Of a stretch of DNA of 64,000 bases, positions 51,463-61,674 are shown one piece after another. Below the pieces are notes generated by a model. The model did not search any database, was not told where the DNA came from, and saw nothing but the letters and a program-made list of their open reading frames with translations. The stretch covers positions 252,678 to 316,677 of the forward strand of contig CAVTES010000011.1 of the NCBI GenBank assembly GCA_963733885.1. The letters are read 5' to 3'. The position numbers and the translations under genes are program-made. Positions within the stretch are counted from its first letter, which is position 1. Every line of letters starts with the position of its first letter. Origin of the DNA: JACVRW01 sp963733885 (GTDB taxonomy: Bacteria; Actinomycetota; Thermoleophilia; Solirubrobacterales; Thermoleophilaceae).

Positions 51463-52735
51463 ATGCCCTCCCGGCCGTGGCCACATTGGACCGACGAACG
51501 GATCCTCGCTGCCCTGCGCGCCTGGACCGCGGAGATGGGCGAACCACCGCGCTCGTACGAGTGGTCGCCCGGCACCGCGCGCTCGCTCGGTCTCTACAAC
51601 GAGCGCGACGGCCAGGTGGGAGCGCGACTGGCCGCGCTGGCCTGGCACCGACACGCTGCGCTACCACTTCGGCCGCTTCAACGAGGCGCTCGAGGTCGCC
51701 GGCTTCCCGGCTCGCCCGCTGGTCTTCGAGCTCGCGCTGCCCGAGCGCGTCGAGGCCGCCCGGCGCCTGGCCGCCGCCGGTGAGCCGACCGCGGCGATTG
51801 CCGACCACCTCGGCGTCCACCCGGCGACCGTGCGCAACTACCTGCGCGCCCGCTCCTGCCGCGACTGCGGCACGGCGGTCGTCTCGGGTGCCGAGCGCTG
51901 CCTTCGCTGCGCGCTCGAGCGGAGGCGCGAGCGCGCCTGGACGCCCGCGGAGATCATGGAAGCCCTGCGCGCCTGGACCGCGGAGACCGGCGCCCCGCCC
52001 ACCACCTCGGAGTGGGACTCCGGCGAGCGCGCCGCGCCGAAGTGGTTGCGGGAGAGCGACCGGTGGCCCTCGGCGCAGTTGGTCCGCTCGCGCTTCGGAA
52101 GCTGGGACGCGGCGCTGCGGGCCGCGGGCTACCGGGCCCGCTGGCGCGGGCACACGCCCGACGAGCTGATCGCCGCCCTGAGGCGCGAGGCGGGTCGGCT
52201 CGGCCGCCCCCCGACTCAACACGAATGGGCGACCGGCTCCCCGCACCGGCCCAACGCGAGCAGCGTCGCGCGCGCCTTCGGCTCCTGGGCCGCCGGACTG
52301 CGTGCGGCCGGACTCGTGCCGCCATCCAGCGCGTCGCTGGAGCGACGGCGAGATCCTCGAGGCGCTGCGCGCGTGGACCGCCCGCCATGGCCAGCCGCCG
52401 CTCTCGCCGGACTGGCAGCGCGCCGCGCCCGACCACCCCAGCCGCCGCGCTCGCCCGGCGCCGCTTCGGCTCCTGGCGGGCGGCGCTCGAGGCCGCCGGC
52501 GTCGCGCCCGCACCGGTGGCGTGGACCCGCGAGCGGGTGCTGGAGGCGATCCACGCGCACATCGACCGCCACGGTCGCCCGCCGCTCAGCTCGGAGTGGC
52601 GCCGACCCGACGGCGACGAGATCCCGCCCACCCATGTGGTGATCAACCGCTTCGGCTCGATGGCGCGCGGCAATGGCCGCCGCCGAAACCGGCCGGCCTG
52701 CCAGCGAGGACCGCCCCGGCCGCGCCGGCGCCTGA
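51463..52735 (+). pseudogene. Homing-endonuclease-associated-repeat protein, four frameshifts
   Basis: Joined across frames, this encodes about 420 residues with five copies of a ~60-residue repeat. Each opens like WTDERILAALRAWTAEMGEP, WTPAEIMEALRAWTAETGAP or WSDGEILEALRAWTARHGQP and closes with FGSWDAALRAAG or a variant. A Cys4 knuckle and HTH segment (LGVHPATVRNYLRA, CRDCGTAVVSGAERCLRC) sits after repeat 1. The repeats are a DNA-binding module of HNH/homing-type nucleases, but no nuclease domain is visible. The frame changes near 51,615, 52,335, 52,440 and 52,655. The domain continuity suggests sequencing indels rather than decay. Confidence 0.7.
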
Positions 52736-52749
52736 TCGGCTCGGAGGAG

Positions 52750-53407
52750 CTAGACGTCCCCGAAGTCGCGCTGGACGAAAGGTGGCGTCCATGCCGACGC
52801 CCGGCGCGGCGGCCAAGCCAAGACCGACGGACACCCGCAGGATGTACACGTACATCGGAATGCAAGCGACCAGCAGGGCCAGCATGCCCCACAGCGGCTC
52901 CACGATCTGAAACGCCTGCAGCGCCGCCGTGATCGGCAGCGTGAACCCTGTGCCGTAAGCGGACAGAATCAGGAACTCGTGGCCCGAGTGCCCGCTCTGC
53001 GATGTACGGCGAGCCAGCCAATAGAAGACCGCGAGGAAAGATCGCCTGCGAGCACAGAAAGATCGCCTGGAATGGCGACCATCGAGATGATCGGGCCTCC
53101 GCTGATGACCTGACGACATCACGGCCAGAGTGTAGATCAGCAAGGCTCGTTTGGAGGACTGAAAGGCGCCGGATGGATTTCCCTCCGCGTAGAATGCCAA
53201 GGTGGTTCGCGTCGGCGACCCGAGTATCCGGCAATAAGTCCGGAGGTACAGTCCTCGATCCCTGAGCTTGAAGAACGAGTCCACGAACTGCAGCCACGTG
53301 CGCCCGCTGGCGGCAGACAAGAACGCCCCACAGCCACTGCAATAAGTGCCGGAATCCAGCGTCCCGCACTTCCGGCATGTCACTTCGGATGCTTGTTGAA
53401 CGGTCAT
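52750..53407 (-). pseudogene. Zinc-ribbon membrane protein, frameshifted
   Basis: The N-terminus has a four-Cys ribbon (VTCRKCGTLDSGTYCSGCGA), followed by a helical region with VDSFFKLRDRGLYLRTYCRI and LAFYAEGNPSGAFQSSKRAL, similar in style to DUF3667-type proteins. The frame shifts after LIYTLAVMSS (about 53,110) into VISGGPIISMVAIPGDL. It returns near 53,030 for several membrane helices (FLILSAYGTGFTLPITAALQ, GMLALLVACIPMYVYIL). A last shift near 52,785 gives a short natural end (PFVQRDFGDV). The function is unknown; it converges on the repeat-protein gene. Confidence 0.6.
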
Positions 53408-53543
53408 TTCACTCCAAGGGCACGACTGCAAGGTTGAGACTTAAGAGCGCTTACGCTCGCTCTCTGATACACGGAGGTCTCCTACTTGAGGTTGGAGACT
53501 CTGAGTCTCGGCGTGCCGCTTTGCGCCACGTAGGCTTGGCCCG

Positions 53544-54406
53544 ATGAACGGACGGCGACGAGCAGCGTTCGCCCTCGAATACGGCAGCGAGCCCGGCTCC
53601 TGGGCGCGTTCGAATTGGACCGCGAGCCGCGTGATCGGGATGGTCTTCGCCGGCATCGGCGGGCTGATCGGCCTGGTGCTGCTGGTCGGCGGCGTCGCCG
53701 TGCTGGCCGCCTACGCTTTCGGCCGCGACGATGATGGCTACTTCACCTCGGATCGACAGCAGCTCGAGAGCCCCAACTACGCGATCACCACGGAAGACAT
53801 CGACCTCGGCGTAGGGACGAGGCCGACTGGGCCCCGGACGAGGTCCTCGGCAACGTCCGAGTTCGGGTGGAAGGCCAGAAACCCGTGTTCGTCGGCATCG
53901 GCCCTCGATGACGACGTCGATCGCTACCTCGGTGACGTCGCTTACGACGAGCTGATCGATTTCGACGGGCGACACCCCCGGGCATTCGACCGACAACAGG
54001 GGCAGAGCGCCCACGGACGCCGCCGGGCGATCAGGGCTTCTGGGTCGCCGAGTCCGAGGGCTCCGGCGAGCAGGACGCTTACGTGGGATGCCGAGTTCGG
54101 GCGCTGGACGGCGGTCGTGATGAATGCCGACGGAGCCCGGGGCATCGACGTCGAGGCGGATGCCGGGTGTCGAGCTGGGAGTGGGCGATCTGGGCGGGGC
54201 TGGGCATGTTCGTAGTCGGTCTGCTGATGACCGTCGGGGCCGTGGTCGTGGTCCTGCTGATCGGCCGGGCGGGCGGGCCGGGACTCGACGACGGCCTGAC
54301 CGAAGACCAAGCCACGTCGGCGCTCCGCCCGGCGCAGAGCTCTCAGGCAACCCGATGCCCTCCCGAACTGCCGCGGCGAGCACGGCGAGCTCTACTGGGA
54401 AGTTGA
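53544..54406 (+). pseudogene. Two-TM membrane protein of unknown function, frameshifted
   Basis: Starts with a cytosolic stretch and membrane helix (GMVFAGIGGLIGLVLLVGGV, then YAFGRDDDGYFTSD). An extracytoplasmic beta domain follows (SPNYAITTEDIDLG; in the next frame RVEGQKPVFVGIGP; DDDVDRYLGDVAYDE; GDQGFWVAESEGSGEQD; FGRWTAVVMNADGARG). A second helix closes it (IWAGLGMFVVGLLMTVGAVV). The pieces lie in all three frames with shifts near 53,820, 53,905, 53,975, 54,075 and 54,165. I recognise the layout from uncharacterised actinobacterial proteins but know no function. Confidence 0.6.
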
Positions 54407-54602
54407 CGCCAAGTCGGAGACCTTCGGGCCCGACTCCCACGAGCGCTGCCGCATCGAAATCGCGCCCGCAACGCCCAGCCGCCGACGTAGCTGCCCGGCC
54501 GCAACGTGCTGCTTTCGCGACTCGAGCGAGGCCCATCCCGCGGCCTTTCTTCCCGAGGCGCTCCGGCTGATCGTTGCCGGTTGCCCGACACGGGGGGGCG
54601 GT

Positions 54603-55803
54603 TTAGGCGATCGTGCGGTTGGTGAGGGCGATGGCGGTCTGGTAGGTGCGGTAGCTGTTGTAGCGCCCGTACATGTACAGCAGCTGCACTTGCCGGGTGC
54701 CGGGCCGGTTGCGCGGCACGACGGGGCGCATGTGGTTGCGGGCGTCGGTCGTGATCGGGGTGACATGCCAGTTGGCGCCGCCGTCGGCGGTGCGCCACAC
54801 CTCGATCTGGAACCGGTTGCCCTTTTTTCTGGCTAGGTAGACGATCCCCGGGTTCTCCGGGTCGAGCACGATCCCGGCCGAGTACATGATCGAGCCGTCG
54901 GGGTCGATCGACGGGCCGGCGCGCACGATCTGGCGCGGACGCCAGCGCCGGCCGTCCCAGCGGGCATACCAGTAGCGGTGATCGGTGTAGTCGGCGGCGC
55001 GCGAGAAGCTCGCGAACACGATCCGCGGCCGTCCGTTGGCGGCGACGGCGATGTCGTGGATCCAGGAGCGCTGGCCGTGCTGCCAGGCGTTAAAGACGCG
55101 GTCGCCGTCCGTGGGGAAAAGGGAGGCTCGCCGAGCTCGGCACCGCCGGCGCGCTGCCAGCCGATCCCGGGGGTGTACTTCATATAGAAGACGCTCGTAA
55201 CGCGCTTGGCAGGGTGCGCCTGGTTGTAGGCGAGGTGGATCACGCCGTTGCGTGCCGCGTACTTGACGTAGGGCCGCTGATGGCTCTCCGGCTGGTTGTC
55301 GTCCATCAGCGTCCGGGCCGGCGCCCAGCTCTGGCCCTCGTCGACGCTGGTCGAGAAGGTGGGCAGGAAGTTGCCGCCGCGCCAGAACAAGTAGAGCCTT
55401 GACTCCAGCGGCGACCAGACCGGGTTCGGATAGGTGTAGCCGTACGGCCCCGGCCGGTTGGTCCCCACCGTCCGCCGGGCCCCCACCGCTCGATCCGTCC
55501 GGAATCGCGCGTGGTGCGATGGTAGAGCGGCCTGCCGGCGTGCCTGGAGTAGAACGCCGTGATCCGCCCGTCGCGGCGCACGTAGAACGCCGGGTTGGCG
55601 TGATCGTCGCGCTGCAGCCGGGCGTGCAGCGTCCGCACGACCACCTCACCGCTCTCGTTGTCGTACGAGGCCACGCGGATGTCTCCGTTGCGCGCCACCC
55701 AGCCCGAGACCGTCAGATCGCCGACCACGACCGCGCGCGGCTCGTTAAACCAGCACCAAGCACCACCGTCCAGGCGCACCACCCGGCATTCTGGCGCGCG
55801 CAC
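54603..55803 (-). pseudogene. BNR-repeat (sialidase-like propeller) protein, two frameshifts
   Basis: Joined across two shifts (near 55,475 and 55,125) this gives about 400 residues of a BNR_4-type propeller. Segments are GGAWCWFNEPRAVVVGD near the start, SRHAGRPLYHRTTR, YPNPVWSPLESRLYLFWRGG, YAARNGVIHLAYNQAHPAKR, WIHDIAVAANGRPRIVFASF and EVWRTADGGANWHVTPITTD (Asp-box) near the end. The family binds or cleaves polysaccharides. No signal peptide is seen, but the start (GTG at 55,803) is provisional. All pieces remain in order with no lost sequence, favouring indel errors. Confidence 0.7.
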
Positions 55804-55914
55804 CTCCCAATGACGCGGCCGACACCGGCGGACGGCGATTGATACGTGCTCGGTTTCGTCGCGAGTGAGGCGGTCCGTGCGTCAGGAGGTACCCGTCAAC
55901 GCGGCGGCGAGCGC

Positions 55915-56582
55915 CTAGCCGCCGTCGACCGCCTCGGCCAGCGTGGTGAACCGCAGGCCGACGTCGGCGGCGCCCGCCGCGATCAGCGGCAGCGCCTCGA
56001 CCGTCGGCCGCGCGCGGGGGCGGTGGCCGTAGCGGGCGGAGTCGTGCAGGAGCACCACGGCCCCGGCCGAGAGGTCGGGGATGACCAGGTCGGCGATCCG
56101 CTGCGGGGAGATCGTCTCCCAGTCCGTCCCCCAGGCCGACCAGTACACCGCCTTGTAGGCCGAGTGCCAGGCACGCCTCGTAGGAGGCTTTCGAGAAGCG
56201 ACCGTAAGGGGGGCGGTAGAAGCGCGGGTCGGCGCCGGTGGCCTCTCGCAGCGCGTCGGAGGCCGCGCTCCAGGTCGTCGCGAGCCTGATCCGGCGCCAG
56301 GAGCTCGTGGGCCACGTGTCCGTAACCGTGGGGCTGAACGTCGTGGCCGCGCTCGAGGATCGCCCGGGCGATGGCGGGTTCGGCCTCCACCTGCTCGCCG
56401 ACGAGGAAGAACGTGGCCCGCGCACCGGCGGCATCGAGCGCGTCGAGCACCGCCGGCGTGTCGTCTTGGTCTGGGCCGTCGTCGAAGGTCAGCGCGATCC
56501 GCTCGGCCCCGTCCGCGCGCTCCCGCCCCGGGAAGAGCCGCCAGCGTTCGAGCGTGTCGACCTGCTCGCTGAAGTGCGGCAT
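55915..56582 (-). pseudogene. Polysaccharide deacetylase (CE4/NodB), frameshifted
   Basis: The first frame gives MPHFSEQVDTLERWRLFPGR, the metal-site motif IALTFDDGPDQDDTPAVLDA, ATFFLVGEQVEAEPAIARAI and GHDVQPHGYGHVAHELL. A shift near 56,280 leads to SDALREATGADPRFYRPPYG (catalytic Arg and Pro-Pro-Tyr-Gly), and another near 56,165 to YWSAWGTDWETISP, GAVVLLHDSARYG and the C-terminus. These are all CE4 motifs in order. The enzyme would remove N-acetyl groups from chitin-like or peptidoglycan glycans. The ATG overlaps the upstream stop by one base. Confidence 0.75.
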
Positions 56583-56968
56583 CAGCCGGCCAGCTCCCCA
56601 ACCGCCGCGAGCGCGTCATCTCGCGCTCGGAAGGTGCGCCTGCAGACGAGCTTCCCGTGGCGCAGCTTCCAGAGGTCGTAGATCTCCATGTGCGAGGCGA
56701 CGCCGCTGTGGCGACCCTGCGCGGACAGGCGGTAGGCAAGGAAGAAGAGATTCGGCTTCAGCTTGATCGCCTCATCCATCTGCAGCGAAAGCCCGCCCAG
56801 CGCTTCGTCGATGGCCGCTCGCCATCGGGTGACGCCCTCCCACCCGTGGAAGACGCGCTCCATGCCCGGCCAGAGCGTATGCCACTCGATCTCGGGGTCG
56901 CAGTGAGCGACAATCCGCTCGTCGTCCCGCGACTCGAACGCATCGAAGATCGGCCGCCAGGCCGACAT
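56582..56968 (-). CDS. NTF2-like (SnoaL) protein, probably truncated at a sequence junction
   Basis: 128 residues with the NTF2-like pattern: IFDAFESRDDERIVAHCDPE, WHTLWPGMERVFHGWEGVTR, MDEAIKLKPNLFFLAYRLSA and WKLRHGKLVCRRTFR. The function is unknown. The apparent ATG coincides with the point (56,966-56,968) where the sequence becomes acidobacterial-like. The family's N-terminal helix is slightly short, so the true start may have been cut off. The stop overlaps the deacetylase start. Confidence 0.7.
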   Translation of the reverse strand: MSAWRPIFDAFESRDDERIVAHCDPEIEWHTLWPGMERVFHGWEGVTRWRAAIDEALGGLSLQMDEAIKLKPNLFFLAYRLSAQGRHSGVASHMEIYDLWKLRHGKLVCRRTFRARDDALAAVGELAG

Positions 56969-56969
56969 T
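56965..56969. other. Junction between actinobacterial and acidobacterial-like sequence
   Basis: Left of this point genes are very GC-rich and actinobacterial in type. Immediately right of it a plus-strand frame opens mid-domain (FSLLGVRFTLGRNFLPEED), the periplasmic domain of an ADOP-type permease missing its first ~200 residues. The two coding homologies meet within about three bases with no mobile-element end between them. This looks like a chimeric join or a very recent illegitimate recombination. Confidence 0.7.
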
Positions 56970-59031
56970 TTCGCTCCTGGGAGTCCGGTTCACCCTGGGC
57001 CGCAATTTTCTTCCGGAGGAGGACCGGCCCGGACAGAACCGCGTAGCGATTCTGAGCCACCGGGTCTGGCAGGAACGGTTCGGCGCCGACCGGGATATTG
57101 CGGGAAGGCAGATCACGCTGAACGACAACAGCTACACGGTGGTCGGCGTGCTGCCGGCGGATTTTCAATTCGCGAGTAGCGCGTCGGATTTTCAGGCGCG
57201 CAGCCAGGCCGACATCTGGGTGCCGATCGCGCTCGATCTCCAGAAACTGCAGCGCGGCACGCATCCGCTGCGTGTCATCGCGAGGCTCAAGCCCGGAGTG
57301 GAACTGGCGCAGGCGCAGGCGGACCTGGACGTCATGGGGCGAATCTGGCGCGGCTGTATCCGGAGGATAACAAGGGCAAGGGGATCGCGGCGGTTCCGCT
57401 GGCGGAGCAAGTGACGGCGAGTGTTCGCGTGGCGCTCCAGACGCTGCTCGGCGCGGTCGGCCTGGTGCTGCTGATCGCCTGCGCGAACGTCGCCAACCTT
57501 CTGCTGAGCCGGGCGGCGGCGCGCCAGAGAGAGATGGCGGTGCGGGTGGCGCTGGGCGCAAGCCGCGGGCGGCTGGCGCAGCAGCTTCTGACGGAGAGCC
57601 TGTTTCTGGCCGGCATCGGCGGGCGTCGCGGGCTTCCTTTTCGCGCTGGCCGCGATTGCGGCGCTGTCTCCGCATTTGCCTGCCGATCTGTCGCGGGCCG
57701 CGGGGATTGCGGTGGACGCGCGAATGCTGCTGTTTACCGCGGCGATTTCGCTCGCGACCGGAGTACTCTTCGGACTCGGTCCGTTGTTCGGGACGCGGCG
57801 CGTGAACGCGGGGGAATCGCTGAAGCAGAGCAATCGAATTGCGGGTGGAATTCACACCGGTTTGCGGAACGGGCTGGCGGTGGCACAGATCGCGATCGCG
57901 ATCGTGCTTCTGATCGGCGCCGGGCTGATGGCGAAGAGCTTTTGGGCGCTGATGCGCGTCGCGCCGGGGTTTCGTTCGGAGAGCATCCTGACGGCGCGCC
58001 TGTCGCTGCCGAGATCCCGCTATCCCGATAACCGGAGGATCGCGGCCTTCGAGCGGGAACTGCTGGAGAGATTGCGCGGCAGACCGGGCATTCAGTCCGC
58101 CGGGTTCGCGACCTACCTGCCGCTCGAGCGGCACGGACAACGGCTGGTCGTTTTTCATCGAAGGCCGTCCGCCGCTGCCGGTCGGGGTGTACAACATGGC
58201 GAAGTACCGGCCGGTGAGTGCGGGCTATTTCGAGACGATCGGGATTCCATTGCTGCGAGGACGGTCGTTCACGCCGGCGGATACGGCAGAATCGCCGCGG
58301 GTCGTGGTGATCAACGAGCGATGGCGCGCGAGTATTGGGGAGCGGAGAACCCGATCGGCCAGCGGCTGCGTTTTGCCGGACGTCTGGCGCACGGTGATCG
58401 GAGTCGTGGGCGACGTGCTGCACGAGGGGCTGGACGGCGAAGCCAAGGCCGGAGATGTACGTTCCGGTCGAGCAGGCGCCCAACATCGGAGAGCGGTCCG
58501 ACCATCGTGATGCGAACGTCGCTCGATGCGGGCGCCGCGGCGGCGGAACTGCGCGCGGCGGTTTCGGCGATCGATCGCGACATGCCGGTGGACCGGATCG
58601 AGACGATGGAGCAACTGATATCGGGGTCGGTGGCGCAGCCGCGTTTCCGCACCGTGATCCTGGCGGCTTTCTCGATCCTTGCCCTGGTGATGGCGTCGAT
58701 CGGAATTTACGGCGTGATGAACTACCTGGTGATTCAGCGGACGCGCGAGTTCGGCATCCGGCTGAGCGTGGGCGCGAGCCAAGGCGATGTGCTGCGGCTG
58801 GTGCTTGGCCGGGCGGCGGCGTTGATCGGCGCGGGCACGTGTCTGGGCTCGGCGGGAGCGGTGGTGCTGGTGCGATTGATCGAGAAGCTGCTCTTCGGCA
58901 CGGCGCCGCTGGATCCGCTGACATTCGCGGCGGTGCCGGTACTGCTCGCGGCAGTCGCGCTGGCGGCGAGTTATATTCCCGCGCGGCGGGCCACGCGGGT
59001 CGATCCGATGGTGGCGTTGCGGTACGAGTGA
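56968..59031 (+). pseudogene. ADOP-family ABC permease (MacB-like), 5'-truncated and frameshifted
   Basis: The acidobacterial-duplicated-orphan-permease family (FtsX/MacB_PCD). Present are MacB_PCD pieces (RVAILSHRVWQERFGADRDI), a first FtsX domain (LLIACANVANLLLSRAAARQ, EMAVRVALGASRGRLAQQLL), a second periplasmic piece (KYRPVSAGYFETIGIPLLRG) and the C-terminal FtsX (MASIGIYGVMNYLVIQRTRE, ending RRATRVDPMVALRYE). The N-terminal ~200 residues are missing at the junction. The frame changes at least seven times (near 57,345, 57,620, 58,140, 58,320, 58,375, 58,450 and 58,500). No ATPase is adjacent, as usual for ADOPs. Confidence 0.8.
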
Positions 59032-59042
59032 TGCGGCTTCGG

Positions 59043-60960
59043 TTATTCGCCGCGCCGAGTGAGCTTCACATAGACCGCCCGGCCGGGCCGCGGCAAAACC
59101 GCGGAGTGTGCTCCGCGCTCAACGGATCCGAGTAATGCTTGTCGAAAAGGTTGCGGACGCCGAACTGCAGGTCGATTGCCCGACTGTCGAGTCGCGACTG
59201 TAGCCGTCAGGTCGACACGTCGCCGCGGGCGCGGCCGGCAATCGCCGTGATACGGGAGCTCACGCGGCGAACCGCGCCCGCCACCACCATCCGGTCCCGG
59301 GCGAACGGAACGGCGGCCCGAAAGTGAGCAGCCGGACCGGTGAATTCTCCAGCCGGTGCTCGTCTGCCGTCCCACGCACCCGATGAATCGTGTAGCTCGC
59401 CGTCGTATTCAGCCATCGACGGGCGTCCATTCACCTCCGTTTCGAATCCGGTGCCGTTGCCTTCGAGGGGTTTCGATATTGCAGAATGTTGTCGGAGATC
59501 GGCACGCCTTCGATGAGGCCGCTCAGACGATAGTGGAAGACGCGACGTAAGCAGGCTTCCGTCGTTGATGGAATTGCTGCTCTCTCGCACAACTCTGATG
59601 CTGTGGATGCGCTCGGCGGCGAGTGACGGTTCGGGGACCAGTAGCGCTCGAACGTGGAAGGGTTTCGGAACGCCCGTCCGTAGTTCACTTTGTAAGTGGT
59701 CGCGTTTCTCTTTGTAGACCACCGCCGTGCGCGGCGAGAAAAGTGCTGGGATTGTTGCGGGAGCCGTCGAATCGGCCTCCCAGGTACACAGTCCACGCAG
59801 GTGCGGGTTTCCATTCGTCCTGGACGAAAAACGCATAACTGGCATTGGGTTGCCGGATCGAAAACTGCTCTTGAGCCGCGGCCTGCCGCCGTGAAGCCGA
59901 GACATTGTATTGAAAATTGCGAATGTCGATATTCGCTTCCGCGCCAAGGGTGATGGAACCGAGCTTGGTCTGTTCCTGCTGATAGAGCAGCTGATTTCCG
60001 ACCCAATCTCCCGGCGGCTCCGTCGAGGTTCTGGTAGTTGCGTTCCGCAGGTAATTGTAGATGCCGTCGTAGCGATACTGGTCGTAATAGGCGCGCCACT
60101 TCAGGCCTTGGTTGGCCGAACGGCCGATGCCACGCTAGTTCGACGAAGTTGCGGGCTTCGAGACTGCGGGTGCCCGAGTCTCCCATATCCGTCCCGAAAA
60201 ATCCGGTGGGAACCGCGATCCGGCGCTCGCCAAACAGCGCCGCAAAGTCCATCGATTCCAGGAAAGCGTTGCGAAGGAGTGATAGCCCTGTTCCTTGCCG
60301 AACGCCGGGATGCGCAGATCGGAACCGTCGGGCGAGTTCAATCGAACGGTGCGGCCGCCGGTGTGAAACATCGAACCGGAAATCATTCCCGGCCGGTTCG
60401 TCCAAACTGAAATGTCGTCGACGCCAGTGCTTTGGTTTCGCCGAACGAGCCGATTTCCGTGCTCATTCGGCCAGACGATCTGTTGGCCCGCGGTTGTGAT
60501 GATGTTAATGGTGGCGAAAATGCCGTTGCTTCCGTAAAGGGCCGAAGACGACCTCTGGACGATTTCGATCTGCTCCACCAGGTCCATGTCCAGCCCGAAA
60601 TCCTGGCCGAACATGTACATCGCGCCGTACACGTTGTCGGTCATTTGATGACCGTTGATCATCACCAGAAAGCGCGTGTTGTAGTCGCCCAGCAGGGAGA
60701 ACCCTCGCACGCCCGAGTACTGGAATCCGCCGTCGTGGGTGGTGTAAAAGCCACGAACATTGGACAATGCTTCGCCGAGAGTGCGATATCCGTAACGCCG
60801 TATTTCCGCGGCCGTGACCACGGTGACATCCGGCGGGCGCGTCACGAAGGCTCTTGTTTCAGGGCTGCTGTCTCCACCCGGAACGTCCAGCAGTTGTTCG
60901 ATGGACAGGTCGGGCGCAGGCTCCAGCGCTCTCTGGCCTGGGGGGTGCTTGGGCGTGAGC
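59043..60960 (-). pseudogene. TonB-dependent receptor, frameshifted
   Basis: The plug domain is readable (DLSIEQLLDVPGG; VTVVTAAEIRRYGYRTLGEA; GVRGFSLLGDYNTRFLVMIN; VEQIEIVQRSSSALYGSNGI). The barrel continues across several frames (FFGTDMGDSGTRSLEARNFV; YLGGRFDGSRNNPSTF-like). A closing C-terminal segment GRAVYVKLTRRGE ends at 59,043. Such receptors sit in an outer membrane and import siderophores, vitamins or glycans, so the gene cannot belong to a monoderm actinobacterium. Frameshifts occur about every 200-400 bases. No signal peptide was located with confidence. Confidence 0.75.
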
Positions 60961-61119
60961 GTAACCGGCGAATAGTGCGAATCGGAAGAAATCGAAATAA
61001 CACTGAGCTATCTAATCGGCCTCAAGGATCGTGGAAAAGATTAAACCAGGACGTGAATTAAGGGCCGGTGCAGGAACGGGCCGATAAACATGAAAGTAAA
61101 ATGGATGCGATGCCCCTGA

Positions 61120-61674
61120 TGTCCCGGACCAGAAAGGCCCCTGTATCTGGTATTCCTCTGCTTCAGCGCCTTCGCCCAATCTTCCGTCTCGGATGAAGTA
61201 TCGGTTAAGGCCGGTTTTCTGGTCGAACTTCGCAAATTCGTGGAATGGCCCGCGGCAAAACTCCGGATCGATTTGATTTCTGCATCATCGTGAGACGATT
61301 GAGATGGCTGCGTTACCTGGAAGGCCAGGGTTGGCCGGTGAGCGCTTCTGGGTCGCGGTCGGGTAACGGTGCGAAAACCGTCCCCCCGTGGATAAGATGC
61401 ATTCCTGCAATCCTATCTACATCGGGCCCGCCTGCGAAGAAAAAGGTCGCGACTCGAGGTCGCGCTAGGCCGTCGCCGGAAAGCAGATTCTGACTGTGTC
61501 CCTGAATTTCCGGAGCTGGGGTCGCAAGGCACTAAGTCATCAGCTTCTTCCTGGACAGAGGAGCGAGTCCGGTTCGAGATCCATCTCGGCGCCGTTCAGC
61601 CGGGCGGGGATTGAAGATCAGCTCCCAGGCTGTTGCAGCTTGCGCGTATCGTGGGCGACTCGTCACGTCACTGA
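61120..61674 (+). pseudogene. YfiR-like (DUF4154) periplasmic protein, frameshifted
   Basis: A signal-like segment LYLVFLCFSAFAQSS precedes the YfiR hallmark VKAGFLVELRKFVEWP. In the next frame comes KTPDRFDFCII. After further shifts the C-terminal part reads QILTVSEFPEL, TEERVRFEIHLGAVQPGGLK and ISSQLLQLARIVGD, stopping at 61,672-61,674. YfiR proteins are periplasmic repressors of diguanylate cyclases in gammaproteobacteria, and relatives in Acidobacteria often neighbour TonB receptors. The N-terminal start is disrupted by a stop at 61,117, so the exact beginning is uncertain. Confidence 0.6.

Noticed and set aside
49100..57000. A second copy of the tRNA-Glu 3' end as the far attachment site
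   Set aside because: Scanning by eye for the T-arm core TTCGAATCCCC found no second copy in this window.
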